Assembly: GCA_964023275.1 (NCBI GenBank)
Contig: OZ029915.1
Span: 36,521,073 to 36,585,072 of the forward strand
Origin: Norana najaformis
Taxonomy: Eukaryota; Annelida; Clitellata; Crassiclitellata; Hormogastridae
DNA: 64,000 bases
Direction: 5' to 3'
Positions 1-13,885 of the stretch are shown here, in pieces. The notes beneath the pieces are model-generated. The model saw only the letters and a program-made list of their open reading frames with translations. It searched no databases and was not told where the DNA came from. Position numbers and translations under genes: made by a program. Numbering within the stretch: the stretch's first letter is position 1; the number at the start of each line of letters is the position of its first letter.

Positions 1-89
1 GAATATTCCGGAACGTAACCCCGGATAAGACAATGGCACCGATTGGGGTAAGGTGATGCAAATATCATGGCTTCCTAGCGCAAACAAGA

Positions 90-690
90 ATTACTTAATC
101 ATAATCGTAAATGTAAACTCGAGATTCCTACAGCGCCAAAAGCAGTTAAGTTGTGGGAACCAGCTTATTCACAGTCAAAACAAACTTGATAGGCAAGTAA
201 GGTCAGATTCGGTTCCAAGTCAAGATCCAATGGTCAAGCAGGCAGAAAGTCGGGCGGCTACGGTGGATGGTGCTTAGAATTAGAGCGGTGAATCAGGTAA
301 GGTAAAGAGGTGGAATCAGGATAGGAATTGTAGAATAGTATTTTCAGTTTCGAATGAATGAGCAGAGACTACCACAAGTGCAGTGTTGGTGAAGTCGTAA
401 AATGTCACGTTAATTGTCATAATTCTGGTTGGAGTTAATTCCAGGGGAGCTATAGCAATAGCTGTGAAGGGATTTCCATATTTTAAGGAAGAGGTGACTG
501 GAAGGCGGAAAAATGTTAGGCGACAGAGCAGCGGGTTGAACGAAGCGGTTGGATCGTAAATGAATGACGTAGATGGGAGGGTAGGAAGTATTGAAGTGCG
601 TTGTAGGTAAGTAACTGGACTTTGTAATATATTCGTTCAGGTACTTTACGTCAGTGAAGTGAAACGAGAACAGGAGCGGCACGATATTAT
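90..690 (-). mobile_element. LINE family A, 3' fragment (reverse-transcriptase C-terminus plus 3' UTR)
   Basis: This is a 5'-truncated non-LTR retrotransposon read on the - strand. Its 3' end, near 95-150, has an ATTACG-like tail preceded by the GCGCTGTAGGAATC-like motif. The open stretch at 410-682 on the - strand reads LPTTHFNTSYPP and VKYLNEYITKSSYLP, and it matches the coding-derived stretch of the + strand copy at 18330-19090. The 3' UTR retains the GGCAGG/CCTGCC motif that is expanded into a microsatellite in two other copies. Frameshifts and stops mark it as dead. The family assignment to CR1/L2-like LINEs is an inference from the C-terminal sequence. Confidence 0.65.
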
Positions 691-699
691 TTAGAGTTT

Positions 700-1650
700 G
701 GGTGACAGCACGAATGCGTGCCTTCTTGGTGGCTTAAGGGCAGTTCATTTGGGTAGCACGTACCGATCGCCTGAATACTGTTTACGCAATAAGTATTAGA
801 GAGTATATAGTTTCTCTGGACTGTCCAAGCAAGCTCATTTCTGAGCATGAACGAATTGTTAGGAATAGGGTAAAGTTGTTAAGGAAGTCTATTCCTCGAC
901 GCTCACGAAAATGCATTGCCCTATCTTACAATTGCTGGTCAAGATTTAATGAAGCACTAAGACGTTTTTAGTTTTTAGGACCTTTTTAGTCGGTTGGACT
1001 TTGAATGGCTATTTATTGTCGTTCAAATTACAGTTGACCTGTTTAGTTCTTCACATGTTTTGATTAAAACACTAGAAGGTCATTCGTGAACATTTATTCG
1101 CGACTATTTATAGCATGCTTTAACTTATGTCTCATTTCATCTTCCTTTATTAATATTAAAGGCAGCTCGTTTCTTAGAAACGCTGCCTCGGAATTTCTGT
1201 TTCCTTTACAATCGTTTTCATCTTTCTTCTATTTCTATGACGTATCTGTTTTAAACGCATCTCAAAGCTGGTTCTGAATGTGCAAGACGTTTAAAAGTAG
1301 GGATGAATGCGATCATCGGCGACGTACCTAGGGGCAGAGTGGACATACACACCCTCGTAAACGTCAGACTAGCGGTGCAGCTTAACATTATCTGTAATTG
1401 TTTATCATTGCTCCTCTAATCAAAATGTGGCTTAGCTCCCCAATTTGTTCAGATTGTCAGTGCAATGGTTGGGAGCAATGTTGTCATAATTAGTGGAACT
1501 ATGAGAATACTGATTCTTATCATGCCTGGTGCGGAATGCCGGTACCTGAAGAGGACGTGCCTTTGTCGAAAACGACGCGTTTAGTTCTGTACCGAGCGAA
1601 GGACGGATACACAGGAAGAGACGCACTTGTTAGAGTTCAGTTTAGGAGTG
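700..1650. other. no gene seen
   Basis: Short open frames only. None has a recognisable domain or good splice context. No transposon termini were noticed. Confidence 0.5.
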
Positions 1651-1656
1651 TTTATA

Positions 1657-1730
1657 CAACCACCACCTCCACCACCACAACCACCACCACCACCACCACC
1701 ACGAGAACCGCCACCACCATCACGACTACT
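1657..1730 (+). repeat. (CCA)n trinucleotide repeat
   Basis: An imperfect run of CCA triplets, interrupted by CTC, CAA and GAA. It makes a Thr-rich open frame that is probably not translated, because no gene context surrounds it. Confidence 0.85.
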
Positions 1731-4700
1731 ACCGCCACGCCTACGCCTTCCAACCACCGTATACCTACACGACCGGCTGCTTTATTAACGTGCCACGTAC
1801 GTTCAATTTCCGGAAGCGCGTTGTCGGCCGAACTGCATTATGGGCGTGCGAATTCGGTGTCTTTGGCAACGAGAGGAAAATCCGAAACTCGCCTAATTCG
1901 TAGAGTCAGATCAGGCGATAATATGCTTTTATCTCATAATTTCTGACATGTGGTCAATGATGTAAACTCACCAGGCGAGCTAAAATTAATTTCTGTCCGT
2001 CGCCAGTTGATGTCTTTGCACGCTATTCGTCTATACTTTTACAACAGCCTGACCTATACATATATATATATATACACTATTAGACATACATCCCTAAGTA
2101 CATGTACGTATAAATATGTATCAATGTTTACATGACTCGAGTTGTTTGAAGTGCCACGTTTTCACTGCCTTAAGAACGTTGCCCGAAAACGGAATTTTAT
2201 TTAGCATGAATGCTCTGAATACTCCACAGTACAGTACAGTGCACTTTTAATGTTTTTGTGCTGTCCATTGTATTCTACAGGTGTTCATAAAGGCGTGATT
2301 AAGCTTACATAGAATTAGCCTATTGCACATAATAACCTTGATTAAACCACACGTTATGTGCTGAATGGTCCCAATAATTTATCCGGCATCGGCCGACTGT
2401 GAGTAAGGAAGGACCTCGGCTTACAGGACTTTAACGACGCAGGAATAATAAAAATCAGTGAACTGGTTAACCTTTCCTGTGATTTCTATGGCTCAAAAAC
2501 GAATTGGCAGTGCAGAGAAAGTTTATATGTATATGTAGGGCAACTTCTGCGCTTTTGTGTACCATTGCATTAAACATCTGTTAGCGAATGCAACGGAAAT
2601 TTGCAAGACATGACAATAACAAAACTTTACTATTCACTTAAAATCAATTTTTGCCGACATTTAAGCTCAAATTTAGAATACTAACCTGTAGGTTGATTGA
2701 GATCCAGGTAATATACGAAACTATCTATAAGTAACATTCGTCTTTAATAAATGTAATCTAATCTAAAAACCTATATAGAGCCCGATATTGTAATACACAA
2801 AGCACCGATGATGGCCGCTTCTAAGCAAAACCACGATATGGAGAACATAACTAGTCGTATCTTTTAATAATGTGATCATGCAGGATATTGCAAAGGACGA
2901 TTGCAGCTTTATGACGAGTTCAGATACTGTCTTAATGGGGCAGTGGGCAGAGGCAAGTATGCAAGCTGTAAATACTGAAACGTCTGGCTTTTTCCTAGCG
3001 CGGAAAGTAAAGTAGAAGTGGACTCTAATAAGACATCAGAGGCCGGCCATAATACACTGTATTCTTTAAAAGCAAGATATCACTGAAATAAATTAATTAA
3101 AAGCAATATTCCCTTTTAAAAGCAGAAACGAAAAGTAAATTTCTGAAAATCTGAAACTAAAAGCTCTAAATAAACTAAAACACAACCGATTCGAATAAAG
3201 AGTCTCGTCTAAGACACGATTGTTTGTTCATAAGACATATGAGTATATGTATATAGACATATGCGTATGTAGATTACATATATATGCATATTATGTACAT
3301 GTTGAAGTACAAGTATGTGTATATGCGTACCTAGATATATATGTACATATGGAAGCAAGTCAGTTTCTTATAACGTGATTCATAAATTTTGTAGATTTAA
3401 GGAAACAGAAATTTTTATATGTCTCCATAAGATCTGCTAAGAAGCCTGCTTCCGAAGTCCCGGGAGTAGCCCTAAACACGACCACACAGAGTCGATTGCT
3501 GCGGTCGTGTTTTCGCTGAGAATTTCCCCAACTTGTGTTGATATCATTTACCGTCCCTGGAGAAATATCTGGCTGAGCTGAGAGATAATGTATATTTTTA
3601 GGCTCATTCTGCAAAAGATATAGCCATAAACATGCAAGATCTTATAATATTGGTGGAAAATGTACCATCTTTCGCTTTAGGTTAAATAGGATTTGCTACA
3701 TAATTTATTATTTGTTGTCATTAACTTATGTCATTAACTTATGACAAGGTGATGCCAAGATTGTTGAATCGCAAAATAATCGACAATCTGTTACACAACT
3801 ATACCATGCCAGCAATAGAGTTAATTTTAAAAAGCTATCAGTCATACAGTGCTGGCAAATGCGACTCATGCCTCTTTTTATCCGTTAGTTTTTATAAAAC
3901 TCCAAGTAGCTGCACGATTCGGCAGACTGAAAAGAAATGCTTGAATAATCCATTCAATCTTAGCATATATAAAGGGTCTCTAAGGACAGAACGATATGAC
4001 AATTGCAGTGTAGCGTATAATTGCCCTGGATTTTATAATTAGCCATTTATATGTTCGTTTTATAGACCCCGGTATTTTGCTTGAGATATTGTTTTGCTTC
4101 GACCACGACTCGGGTAAATACTTGGTATGTATTTGAGGTCAACAGGTCGCCGGAGGCACAGCGTGGCAAATGGCGTCTGCAGGGCAATCTATCAACTATA
4201 GTATTTCGACGAAGCTCTTGTGTTCCACCGTAGATCACGATTTGTGGCAATTTCCTTACGAACAGCAGTCGAATAGCTTTTCAAGTTGTAAACCGCAGAA
4301 TGCATAACGCTGCTCGAGACTCGCAACGCATAAAAATTCATCGAATTCGACGGAATATTGAGAATAGTGGATCCGATCCGATCCAATCCATTTATAGCCG
4401 TGCAGGAATTCTAAAGCATAAACAATTCATCAGCCGTTCGTGAACAGTATGAATGCAATACGTAACCAGATGAACCCAAAGTTAATGTGTCTGCAATCTA
4501 TATAAAGCGTAAAGTATTACGATGCGGTTATATTTATGCAATGTCCATAGTGGTCTTGCTGATGATGCCCAAAAAGGAGCTAAAGACACAAACTCTGTGA
4601 TTACTATCATCATTTAATTAAAAACTGAAACATTTCCACCTAACATAATGTTCTGTCACTTCAGTGAACCACAAAAATGACCATGAGGCCCTGAAACTTT

Positions 4701-5480
4701 TATCGTAGAATCATGCGATGACTGTTTACTTCATATTTTCTAATAATTCATTGTAATATCTACTACTTCACTGATCCACGTCTGACTGTTGTGAGCCTGG
4801 AACTGTGCTGCTTAGTCAGCAAGTTTTGAATGCGCGACTGTATGGAAAATTTTCATGTGCCATCGGGTCATTGATTTGGTTTTACCCGCACTGATCAAGT
4901 GCTGGCTGGCACAAACCGAACATTTGGTGGGGGCGGTCAATAGCATTTACAACACACTGCAAATGGGCAAGCAGAACACCCACACGCTTTAATCAAGGCT
5001 TATGCGAACTGAGCGGAAAGGATTTGTGATAGAAAATTGTGCCAACATATGCGTTAGAACTTGCGACTAGCACACAGTTCAATGGTCCACGAGAGGCGCA
5101 ATAAACACTTTGCAAAACTATGTTTGATCTGAAAAGGCGTGGATATATTATCGATATTACCTTATTTCCCTTCTCAAATCGCGCCTCTTAGAATGATTTT
5201 ATATTGGCGCTATAAAAACGACTGTTTAATGATAATCATATAACGCGGGGTTCTGTTCTTTCTGTGGTCCTTGTTACTATAAATCACGGCAGTGATCAGT
5301 GGCCATCGGGAGGATTGTAGTCCGAAGCAAACAAGACTCAACTTAGGCGAAAGGAGACGATATGTTTGGCCAAACTTCTATCCTCTTCACTGGAACAGTT
5401 TTGTCTACATTAGAAAGGGACGTATAAGAAAGCGTTAAGCTAGCTTTACCTGGCATAAATAACCGAGGGGCACCTCGGCG
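1731..5480. other. no gene seen
   Basis: AT-rich sequence with short TATA and CATA runs near 2055-2080 and 3235-3350. A - strand open frame at 3360-3614 follows a good acceptor-like tract (TTTTGCAG), but its product is unrecognised and I do not call it a gene. Confidence 0.45.
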
Positions 5481-5627
5481 GGACGCCTTATCTGGTAGAT
5501 GATGCGTAGGCGGTCTTGCTTGTGTGCTTCAGTATATAACGCCGCGGGGCTGACAGTCCATTCTCGGATGCCGTGTCGTAAAACGCCACAGTTTGTATAC
5601 ATGCTGAATGACTACTATATTTACTTA

Positions 5628-5705
5628 CATCTACAGGACGTAGATGTCGTACATCCGGATGTAGGACATCTACAGGACGTAGATGTCGTATATCCGGATG
5701 TAGAC
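5628..5705. repeat. 39-base tandem repeat, two copies, each self-complementary
   Basis: Two units of 39 bases start at 5628 and 5667 and differ by about one base. Each unit contains CATCTAC and GTAGATG flanking AGGAC, then the 12-base palindrome ACATCCGGATGT (TATCCGGATGT in the second copy). The block could therefore fold into several hairpins. No flanking transposon ends were found. Confidence 0.8.
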
Positions 5706-6099
5706 AATGCGTGACGCAAATGAACGTGAAGTGCAAGCGGTTGACAGTCCGTGCGTCGCTTGTTTGTTTGCCGGGTAAAACAAGTAGTACGTGCACTTTA
5801 ACTAATGCAATAAATAATCTGATAAACAACCAGGAATCTTCGACTGAATTTCTCCAAACATTGATTGGTTTTGTAAGTGTTCTGTTGCATGATCAGTGCC
5901 TTCGAATTGCGAGCACTGTTTTAGTGATCTCTTAGAGCTCTTGTAAAAACTGTAGGTCACTTAGATCACTTGTGATGGGACACACTAAGAGGAGACTTGT
6001 GGCAAACGCGCTGTTAAATTTGCAGTGGACGATCGATCTGGCTGTCTTCTTCACTCCTTCTCAGGTCGGCGCTGCTACTTCAGGCGGTTGTGAGGCATG

Positions 6100-7110
<1,011 letters not shown>

Positions 7111-7119
7111 TCGTAGATT

Positions 7120-8273
7120 AGCTTCAGTGGTTAATGAACGTTATAATCTTCAGGCAGCAGCAAAAGTCCTCGGAAAGACTTAACTAACTCAGCTTTATTA
7201 CAATTATAAATATCCTTATTAACAGAATATTAACAAGAGATGCGGATTAATATGTATTCGGTAATACTTTCAGAATAATTCAACTGAAAAAATAAAAGGC
7301 GCAATATAAATGTCCAGATACACACGTTAGACATTATTTGTAAACGTCCGAGTATTTGCCTGAGCGGAAGCTTTTCACTGGGTCATTGTTTATACATTGC
7401 AGTAGAAGCGATAGAATGTAATTTAGTAATGTCGCCGTACATTTACATAGCATCTATAGATAGGGACCCTATCTTAACATGTTCTGTGATTTAGTCCAAT
7501 GATGCCTTCAGAGCGGGACAGAGTAAAATGTAATAAAGAACATTACATTACATTAGAGTACAATATATTAAAATACAACGACAGAAGTTGGTATTATAGT
7601 CTTAGATGTGCATTTCGAAGCCTGGCAACAGGAAATGCCATGAACCATTAATTAGGTTTTCTGTTTAAAGCGTAGTATATGTTGAACAGGAGAATCGTGA
7701 ACATGAGTAGGTGGGAGATTCCAAGTAAGGGACCGATCATAATTTGAATGAAGACGTAGAAAGGACTTAGAGGAAGGGGGAATGACAGAAGCACCAGTTA
7801 CAAGCGTATAAGACGTAAACTGCAGTCACCGCAGTTTCTAGTCAAGAAAAACATGCGTAGGCTGTTGGAGAAACATCAGTTAGACAGTGTTGTCGCAAGG
7901 AAGACCAAGATAACTACTACTTAAAGTCTAGATTCATTAAAAACATTAAAAGCACTATGTCAGTCATTAGGCTTAGAAAGCAAATCGCACGGCGATCAAA
8001 GGCAAGGCTTATGCAATCTGCGCTTCAAGCAGAATTTCTCATTAAACCCACTTCTTTTATTAAAACTAGGCCTATGTGGCCGTAAATCATCTAGAAAATC
8101 TGAATGACATTTGATATAGGCCTATTTATAACTGTAGGCCTACACGCACATATGTAAACAGATTTTCAAGTTGATATGTAAACAGTGTGCCTAAATAGGA
8201 ATTGGTGTTTATGACTGCAGCAAGCCGGTTATGCACTAATTATACTCGCGGAATTCAATATTTATACCGACAT

Positions 8274-8274
<1 letters not shown>
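7120..8274. other. no gene seen
   Basis: AT-rich DNA with several TAGGCCTA palindromes at 8067-8140 and a short ATTAC run near 7535-7555. No recognisable coding sequence. Confidence 0.5.

Positions 8275-8319
<45 letters not shown>
8275..8319. repeat. (AT)n microsatellite
   Basis: Perfect AT alternation of about 45 bases, isolated in non-coding DNA. Confidence 0.95.
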
Positions 8320-8321
<2 letters not shown>

Positions 8322-11300
8322 GTAAGTCTAAAATAGACGAACCTTGTGGGTCGATTGAAAATTTACTTTCCTTTATGCAGAGATATTAACGAATAGTACC
8401 AAATTCTAAGAAAGTTTATGAAATAGCAGCCAAATGAAAACATTCTGCAAAATCCTACAGCTTTTCGAATGTTTTGAGGAAAGACGACAGCTTTGTTGAT
8501 TCATTATTATAGAACAGCCGACTTATTAATTTTCTTGAAATATAATATTCAGTTAATTGTATTATTTGAAAAACCCTTGATGCATATATGATATAGTATT
8601 GTTGTTGAAACACTTTATAGAAATATATCATAGCTATTGAAAACCCTGAGTAGTTTAAATTTTAGACGACGCGATCAATATCTCTCTTTTAACTAACGCA
8701 GAAAAGTGAAACGCCGAGAATTTTTCAGAAATCAAAAGCCACAGGTTTTAAAAACGTCTTGTTGATTTTCTGGCTACGTCATTAGGGATTATTTACGTCA
8801 TTAACAACTAAACTTGGCCAAAGAAGCAATTGCGGGTCAAACATTTGCTGCTACTTGTGTTTAAGCTTTTAGCTAAATTTGAATATTCTTTAAATTTCAC
8901 GTTTTTGGAGGCGCGCTATGCTACCATTTTCAATAATGTATTTGTTTAACAATTGCAGAATTTTGGTATATTGTTTTGCAAATTTTGCATGTAGAAAAAG
9001 CTGGACTTATTCACAGAAAGCGAGCCAGAGTGATCAAAAATCAGCCAACGCAAGCAGTCTGTAGGCGATTCTGAGAATGAAAATGACAGAAATAGCGGCC
9101 ATACATGGTATGATGTTGAGAGATTTTGGACGCTTATGTCCATGAGCATTTTTATTGCTAATGTCTGCTATCGAAAGAGTATACCTTTAAACAATTCCCG
9201 CCGATAGGGCATAAAAATGTACTTATATTAATTAATGCTCACGGCGGGAATTAAGAATATTATGTACGGTGTAAAACATATTCGTCTCGTTCAAGACAAT
9301 CGTCTTGAATATTGGGCTGCACCCCCGAAGCAGCCGATGTTTACAAGTCAAAATGTATGGTCGATGGAGCTTTCTGTAGTTGTAAAAATTTCATTTACGT
9401 CATCCTTCAGGTCCTCGTATTTTATGTGTTTAAATTCGTACCGTACCTACTCGTTTAAATTTTTTAAGAATAACAGGGAATAACTACTTTTCAATTTCAA
9501 TCAGATCTTGATTTCTTATCATGTGATTTAGTTATGTGTCAGACCGATTAAGTAGGATTTTTGTTAAACTGAAAGAGAGTTATTATGGTTGAGCCTTAAT
9601 TCTTTGGTTCAGCTTAGCTATTGTGGTTTTCGAATAGGCGACCTCACAATGCTCAAATCATATCCAATTTTATGCTATCGTTTTTCGTTACATAACAACA
9701 TCCCAACCAATTACATAACATTACACCGCATCACACTACATGAATCCAGTACAAATCTGAAACTTCTATTTATTGTAACGTAGCATAATGTAATGGCAAT
9801 TTATGTAGCATCGTAAGTAGTGACGGAGGCTATTTTTAGGGTACTTTACAATGTCACTTGTCAGTGCAAATACCAGGAGTGAAGTAAGTGTAAGATAACA
9901 GAGTCTCTGTTTTCTGAAAACTTGAACACCCTTGATCTCCTGAAAAGATACCGGAGTCTGTTCCATGCAGACGGGGGCCAGGGACCCGAAAGACCCGGTC
10001 ACCCTATGATGTTATGCAAAGGCTACAGTCATTGGTGCACAATCCAATGTAAAGCCTAATGTTTTAGATCACATTTTGCGCCAGTGAGTTGCGTTTATCA
10101 GTGTCAGATAACTATTTGTCGAAGTTGCAGTTATTTTTGCTAACAGTTTAGAAAGTGGTCGGCTTTGAACTGAACGGAGGCCAGAACGAAACCTTGTGCT
10201 ATACAAGTCACAGCTAAAACAATAAAGTGGGGAATTCTGTCGTGGAGTTGTTTGACAATATCCAGGAGGCAGAAGACGAACATATAGTTTCTTATGCTGG
10301 CTCTATTGCCCTAAACGGCTTGTTATGAGGCAAATAGTGTCTTGCAAAGATGAACAGTTAGTGGTAATATAATGAGAAGAACGAGGCATATATTAGCAAA
10401 AACAGAACGATCCAAGCTGGTTCAAACATTCCGAGAGGGTCGTTTCTGACGCATTGTAAACTGATGATTCGCTAGGTGGCAGCTTGTCCTCTTCTTGTGT
10501 GCATGCGAAGGCGAATGTACATCGCCTGCGCACGAATAATTACGTAACGCTGAACATTTCCAAATTACACCTGGATTGGAAATATTCTAATGCAACATCG
10601 CTAATTAGAAGCATATTGTCAGACTCCGCAAATTTTATCCATCTACTGGACCTCTGACTAGAAAAAGTCGCACAAACATGTAGCTAAAATTGCTCAATTT
10701 CATATTAAATGCATTGGATTTCGGGGTTTCGTCCCGGATCTCATTGAGGAGCTTACGACGCTCTCACACCCCGTAGTCGTTAGGGGCTCGCTCAAGTTTC
10801 AAGTTCTCAAGTTTCCTTCAGGCACCCAACACCCAACTTAGAAAGTTGTGTACGCCACTGTGTCCATGCAGATGATTAATGCAAAACAACACGAGCGATA
10901 CTTACCTTGTTTCAGACAAGAAAATGTTGCAAGATATTGAGAAAAGAGAGACCTGGCGGATATTTATATACGCTCAAACTATGTTCTTGCATCTACGAAC
11001 TGCTTATCAGATCCAATTTAATTTAATTATTAAAATTACCTTCGTCAAGATAACAGTACGTTTTGTTTATTTTGTCTGCCATTTTGCCAGGCACTGGTTT
11101 GAAAAACTTTAGGTATAACTACAGCTCTTGTATCTTTAGTTTGGTTATATAGACATAGGGCCTATACATGTACCGCGTGCACTAACTGTCGAGACTGACA
11201 GACTGATATAAATATTAAGGTTAGGCTTATACTTTCATATTTTATATTTTTTACACCCGCTCTTCGAAAAGAAATATAAGCTTTTATTACAGTAAAATAT

Positions 11301-12700
11301 CCATAAAAAATATCAATATAAGGTTTTATTGAAGTGTACGTTTAGTATTTGTTTTCTGCGAAGCAGTTGTTATATTGTTCAGTTGCTAGAGCCATAATCC
11401 TCAAGCCAGTATAATAATTGCCACTTTGTTTAGTGTTATCGTAGTAATGAAAAATTGCCCAATAAGGCAAAATACAGATGACTTTTAAGTTTTTAATATC
11501 AAAACTTGAGTCAAAACACTACAGTTTCCTCCAAGAGCTTCAAGAGGTTATTGAAAGTGAAAATTGAATTTCGTACGAATTACTGCACCCTGCATGCATA
11601 CTAACACCTCAACAAGACATTGGGTAGCAATAACAACTTCCTGTCGTTTTAAGTTTGATAGATAAATAACAGCCAAGTCAGACTGTCGCTTCATGCATCT
11701 TGAGACGAAATGAGGAATATGAGAGAGACATATTTCATCTCCTCTGGCTAACAGGAAAATTCATTTCCTCCCTTCTAGATCATTATATTACATTTTTCTA
11801 CATTCTCTTTTTTTTCTAAATTTCATTGGTGGCGATGGCGTCGCTGCAATCGTGTCTTAGCTGGTTGAGTTATCTCTTGCCTCACCCACAAGGTTTAATA
11901 ATCAAAATACTTAATAGACGGCTCTAGTATACCTCTAAACGGTGCTATAGTAAAGCAATCACAACGGGTTATCGTAATTTAACATCGTAGCGCCAGGAAG
12001 CAGTTGAAGGTAGCCTAGAAATAAAGTACACAAAATCTGATTCGATTCTACAAAATAAAAATCACACAGCCATAACAGGCAGAGAAATGTCTTTGAAACA
12101 AGTTATACAAATCCAAGACTGTATGGGAACATACTTTATTGCTCGGTTCTTCACTGCCATACCACCAACTCCTTATACGACCTTTATCACGACCCGCCGA
12201 ATCTGTTAATTCTTCCGTAACCGCACGGGCTGTCGAAACAAGCTGAATTTTGAGGCGCGTTGTATGATGACAACACGTGTTGCGATAGTGTTCTGTGGGA
12301 CGAAGAGTTCCCAACAGGCTAATCAATAAATTGACTGACCTAGGATGAGGAACGAGCGACATAGACACGAACGAGATGCCACTTAAATAAATAAGGGCTC
12401 TATAGGCTTCCCGGAAAAGAATCCACCTCAGCAGGTATTAGATTAGGCCCACCCTCTTAGATCATATAACTGTAATCGCACATTTATATAGAGCCTCTAG
12501 AAGGAAAACTCTTCAGAGTCCCTGTCGACCATAAAACAAAAACCCAAGATCAGACAGATTGATAGCGCTTGCTATTGATTGAATAAAGTAATAATTGATG
12601 CAGAAACTAAAAGTAACTGGTTAATCAAAAAGTAACAACAACCTCGATCGTCCAATGGCTTCTTTAACTAACAGACAACGAATTCATTGTTCAACTAATC
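8320..12700. other. no gene seen; small hairpins only
   Basis: No coding exon was recognised. Two inverted repeats occur: AATTCCCGCCG at 9193-9203 with its complement at 9242-9252, and TTCAAGAC...GTCTTGAA at 9290-9309. The longest open frames (9235-9483, and 12048-12368 on the - strand) show no domain. Confidence 0.45.
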
Positions 12701-12706
12701 TACACT

Positions 12707-13103
12707 GTGTCCGGAAAAATTCCAAGGCTCTAAAATATGAATGAAAAAACTATAGTAGATAATAATCAATTTAAAAATTTAAAAACCTTTTTGATCCGTA
12801 CATAATTACCAACAAAATTCTTTGTAATTTATTAACGACCCCCGTTTAAAATTACGTCACAGTGACGTATTTGAATTTTATATTTTGTAAAGAAAGTTGC
12901 TAGAAAAATGGCGTTCGATGCTGCTGTTAGTCAGTGGCGTGTACGTCTCGAAGCTTGCGTTGAAGCCAATGGCGGACATTTTGAACATAAATTATAGTTC
13001 AATAATATTTCAGGATTAAACTGTTTTTGGAATTTTAAAAATCGATTAATGTTTACTAATTATTTTCATATTTACCGTAAAGCCTTGGAATTTTTCCGGA
13101 CAC
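12707..13103 (+). mobile_element. Tc1/mariner-type (IS630 superfamily) element, internally deleted
   Basis: The element is 397 bases long. It is bounded by perfect 23-base terminal inverted repeats at 12707-12729 and 13081-13103, beginning GTGTCCGGAAAAATTCC. A TA dinucleotide flanks the right end directly and sits four bases outside the left end, which fits the TA target of this superfamily with a small indel. The interior keeps only the last 29 codons of a transposase. A 17-base palindrome, TACGTCACAGTGACGTA, lies near 12853-12869. The element is non-autonomous. Confidence 0.85.
12908..12997 (+). pseudogene. mariner/Tc1-type transposase C-terminal remnant
   Basis: A 29-codon frame ends in EACVEANGGHFEHKL and a stop. 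Many Tc1/mariner (DDE_3) transposases end in a GGHFEHLL-like sequence, so this is a remnant of the parent enzyme's C-terminus. The catalytic DDE domain is entirely missing. It lies between the inverted repeats of the element at 12707-13103, which confirms the class. Confidence 0.75.
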
Positions 13104-13709
13104 TAGAGAATATATGATTATGGTTGATTAAAAGGTAACGAGGAGATATTTTGATTCCTTTGGTGCATGACTAGGATTGGTTGATTTGACCCGTAGACTT
13201 TACAAATAATTTATTTTGACTAAATTCAACAGACTATTTTTTTTCACATTAGCAAACATTTAACTTGGCTATTATATTGTGTGATGTAGACACCATTTTA
13301 ATCGGCCTATGAAGATTACAAAGTGAGAATTGAACCTTTTACACCGGTTAGCAATATCATACAAGTAAAATGACCATCAACTCCAGTCACAGTCAGTTTG
13401 ACTTCGATGTCATCGACTGTATTACGTAACTTTTTAAGGCCATTTCTTTAGAAATCTGTTCTGATGCAAATTGTCGCATTTTGGATACAGTTTCAATTAT
13501 ATGAAGCGCCAGTTTTCTTTGAGATATAGCCTACATTTAAATCCAACTAACGAATGTTTCTCTTTCTCTGTAGTGTCTGTGAAATTGCAGACGAAACTAT
13601 GAATTGATTCTAAAGCCCAAATAGCAAACGATACAAGAGAAATACATACATACATATGATATATGTAGAAATATATAACTGGTAACTGTCGCTCAGACAA
13701 TCGTCAATT

Positions 13710-13885
13710 CTATCGTCTGAGCAAATCGAGTATATGATGCAAGGACCTCGCTCCGTTGCAACCGCTTCTGGCGCACGTCGTGTAGCAGAGCTTGAACCTC
13801 TCACCAGTCATCCGATCGACCCCCTGCACACATCTCGATGGCGACAGCATCGGGCTGCAGCTCCGCGAAAATGTCTTCAAATGCC
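13710..13885 (-). CDS. Ly6-type gene, exon 3 (terminal)
   Basis: 176 bases ending in TAG. Encodes five cysteines, including KLCYTTCARSGCNGA, the LU-domain end, and then SLHHILDLLRR before the stop. The acceptor is CGGTTCTTCAG. The two leading bases complete the Gly codon begun in exon 2. Confidence 0.7.

Noticed and set aside
3360-3614. - strand frame after TATCTTTTGCAG as a terminal exon
   Set aside because: The acceptor is good but the 80-residue product has no recognised feature and no upstream exon.
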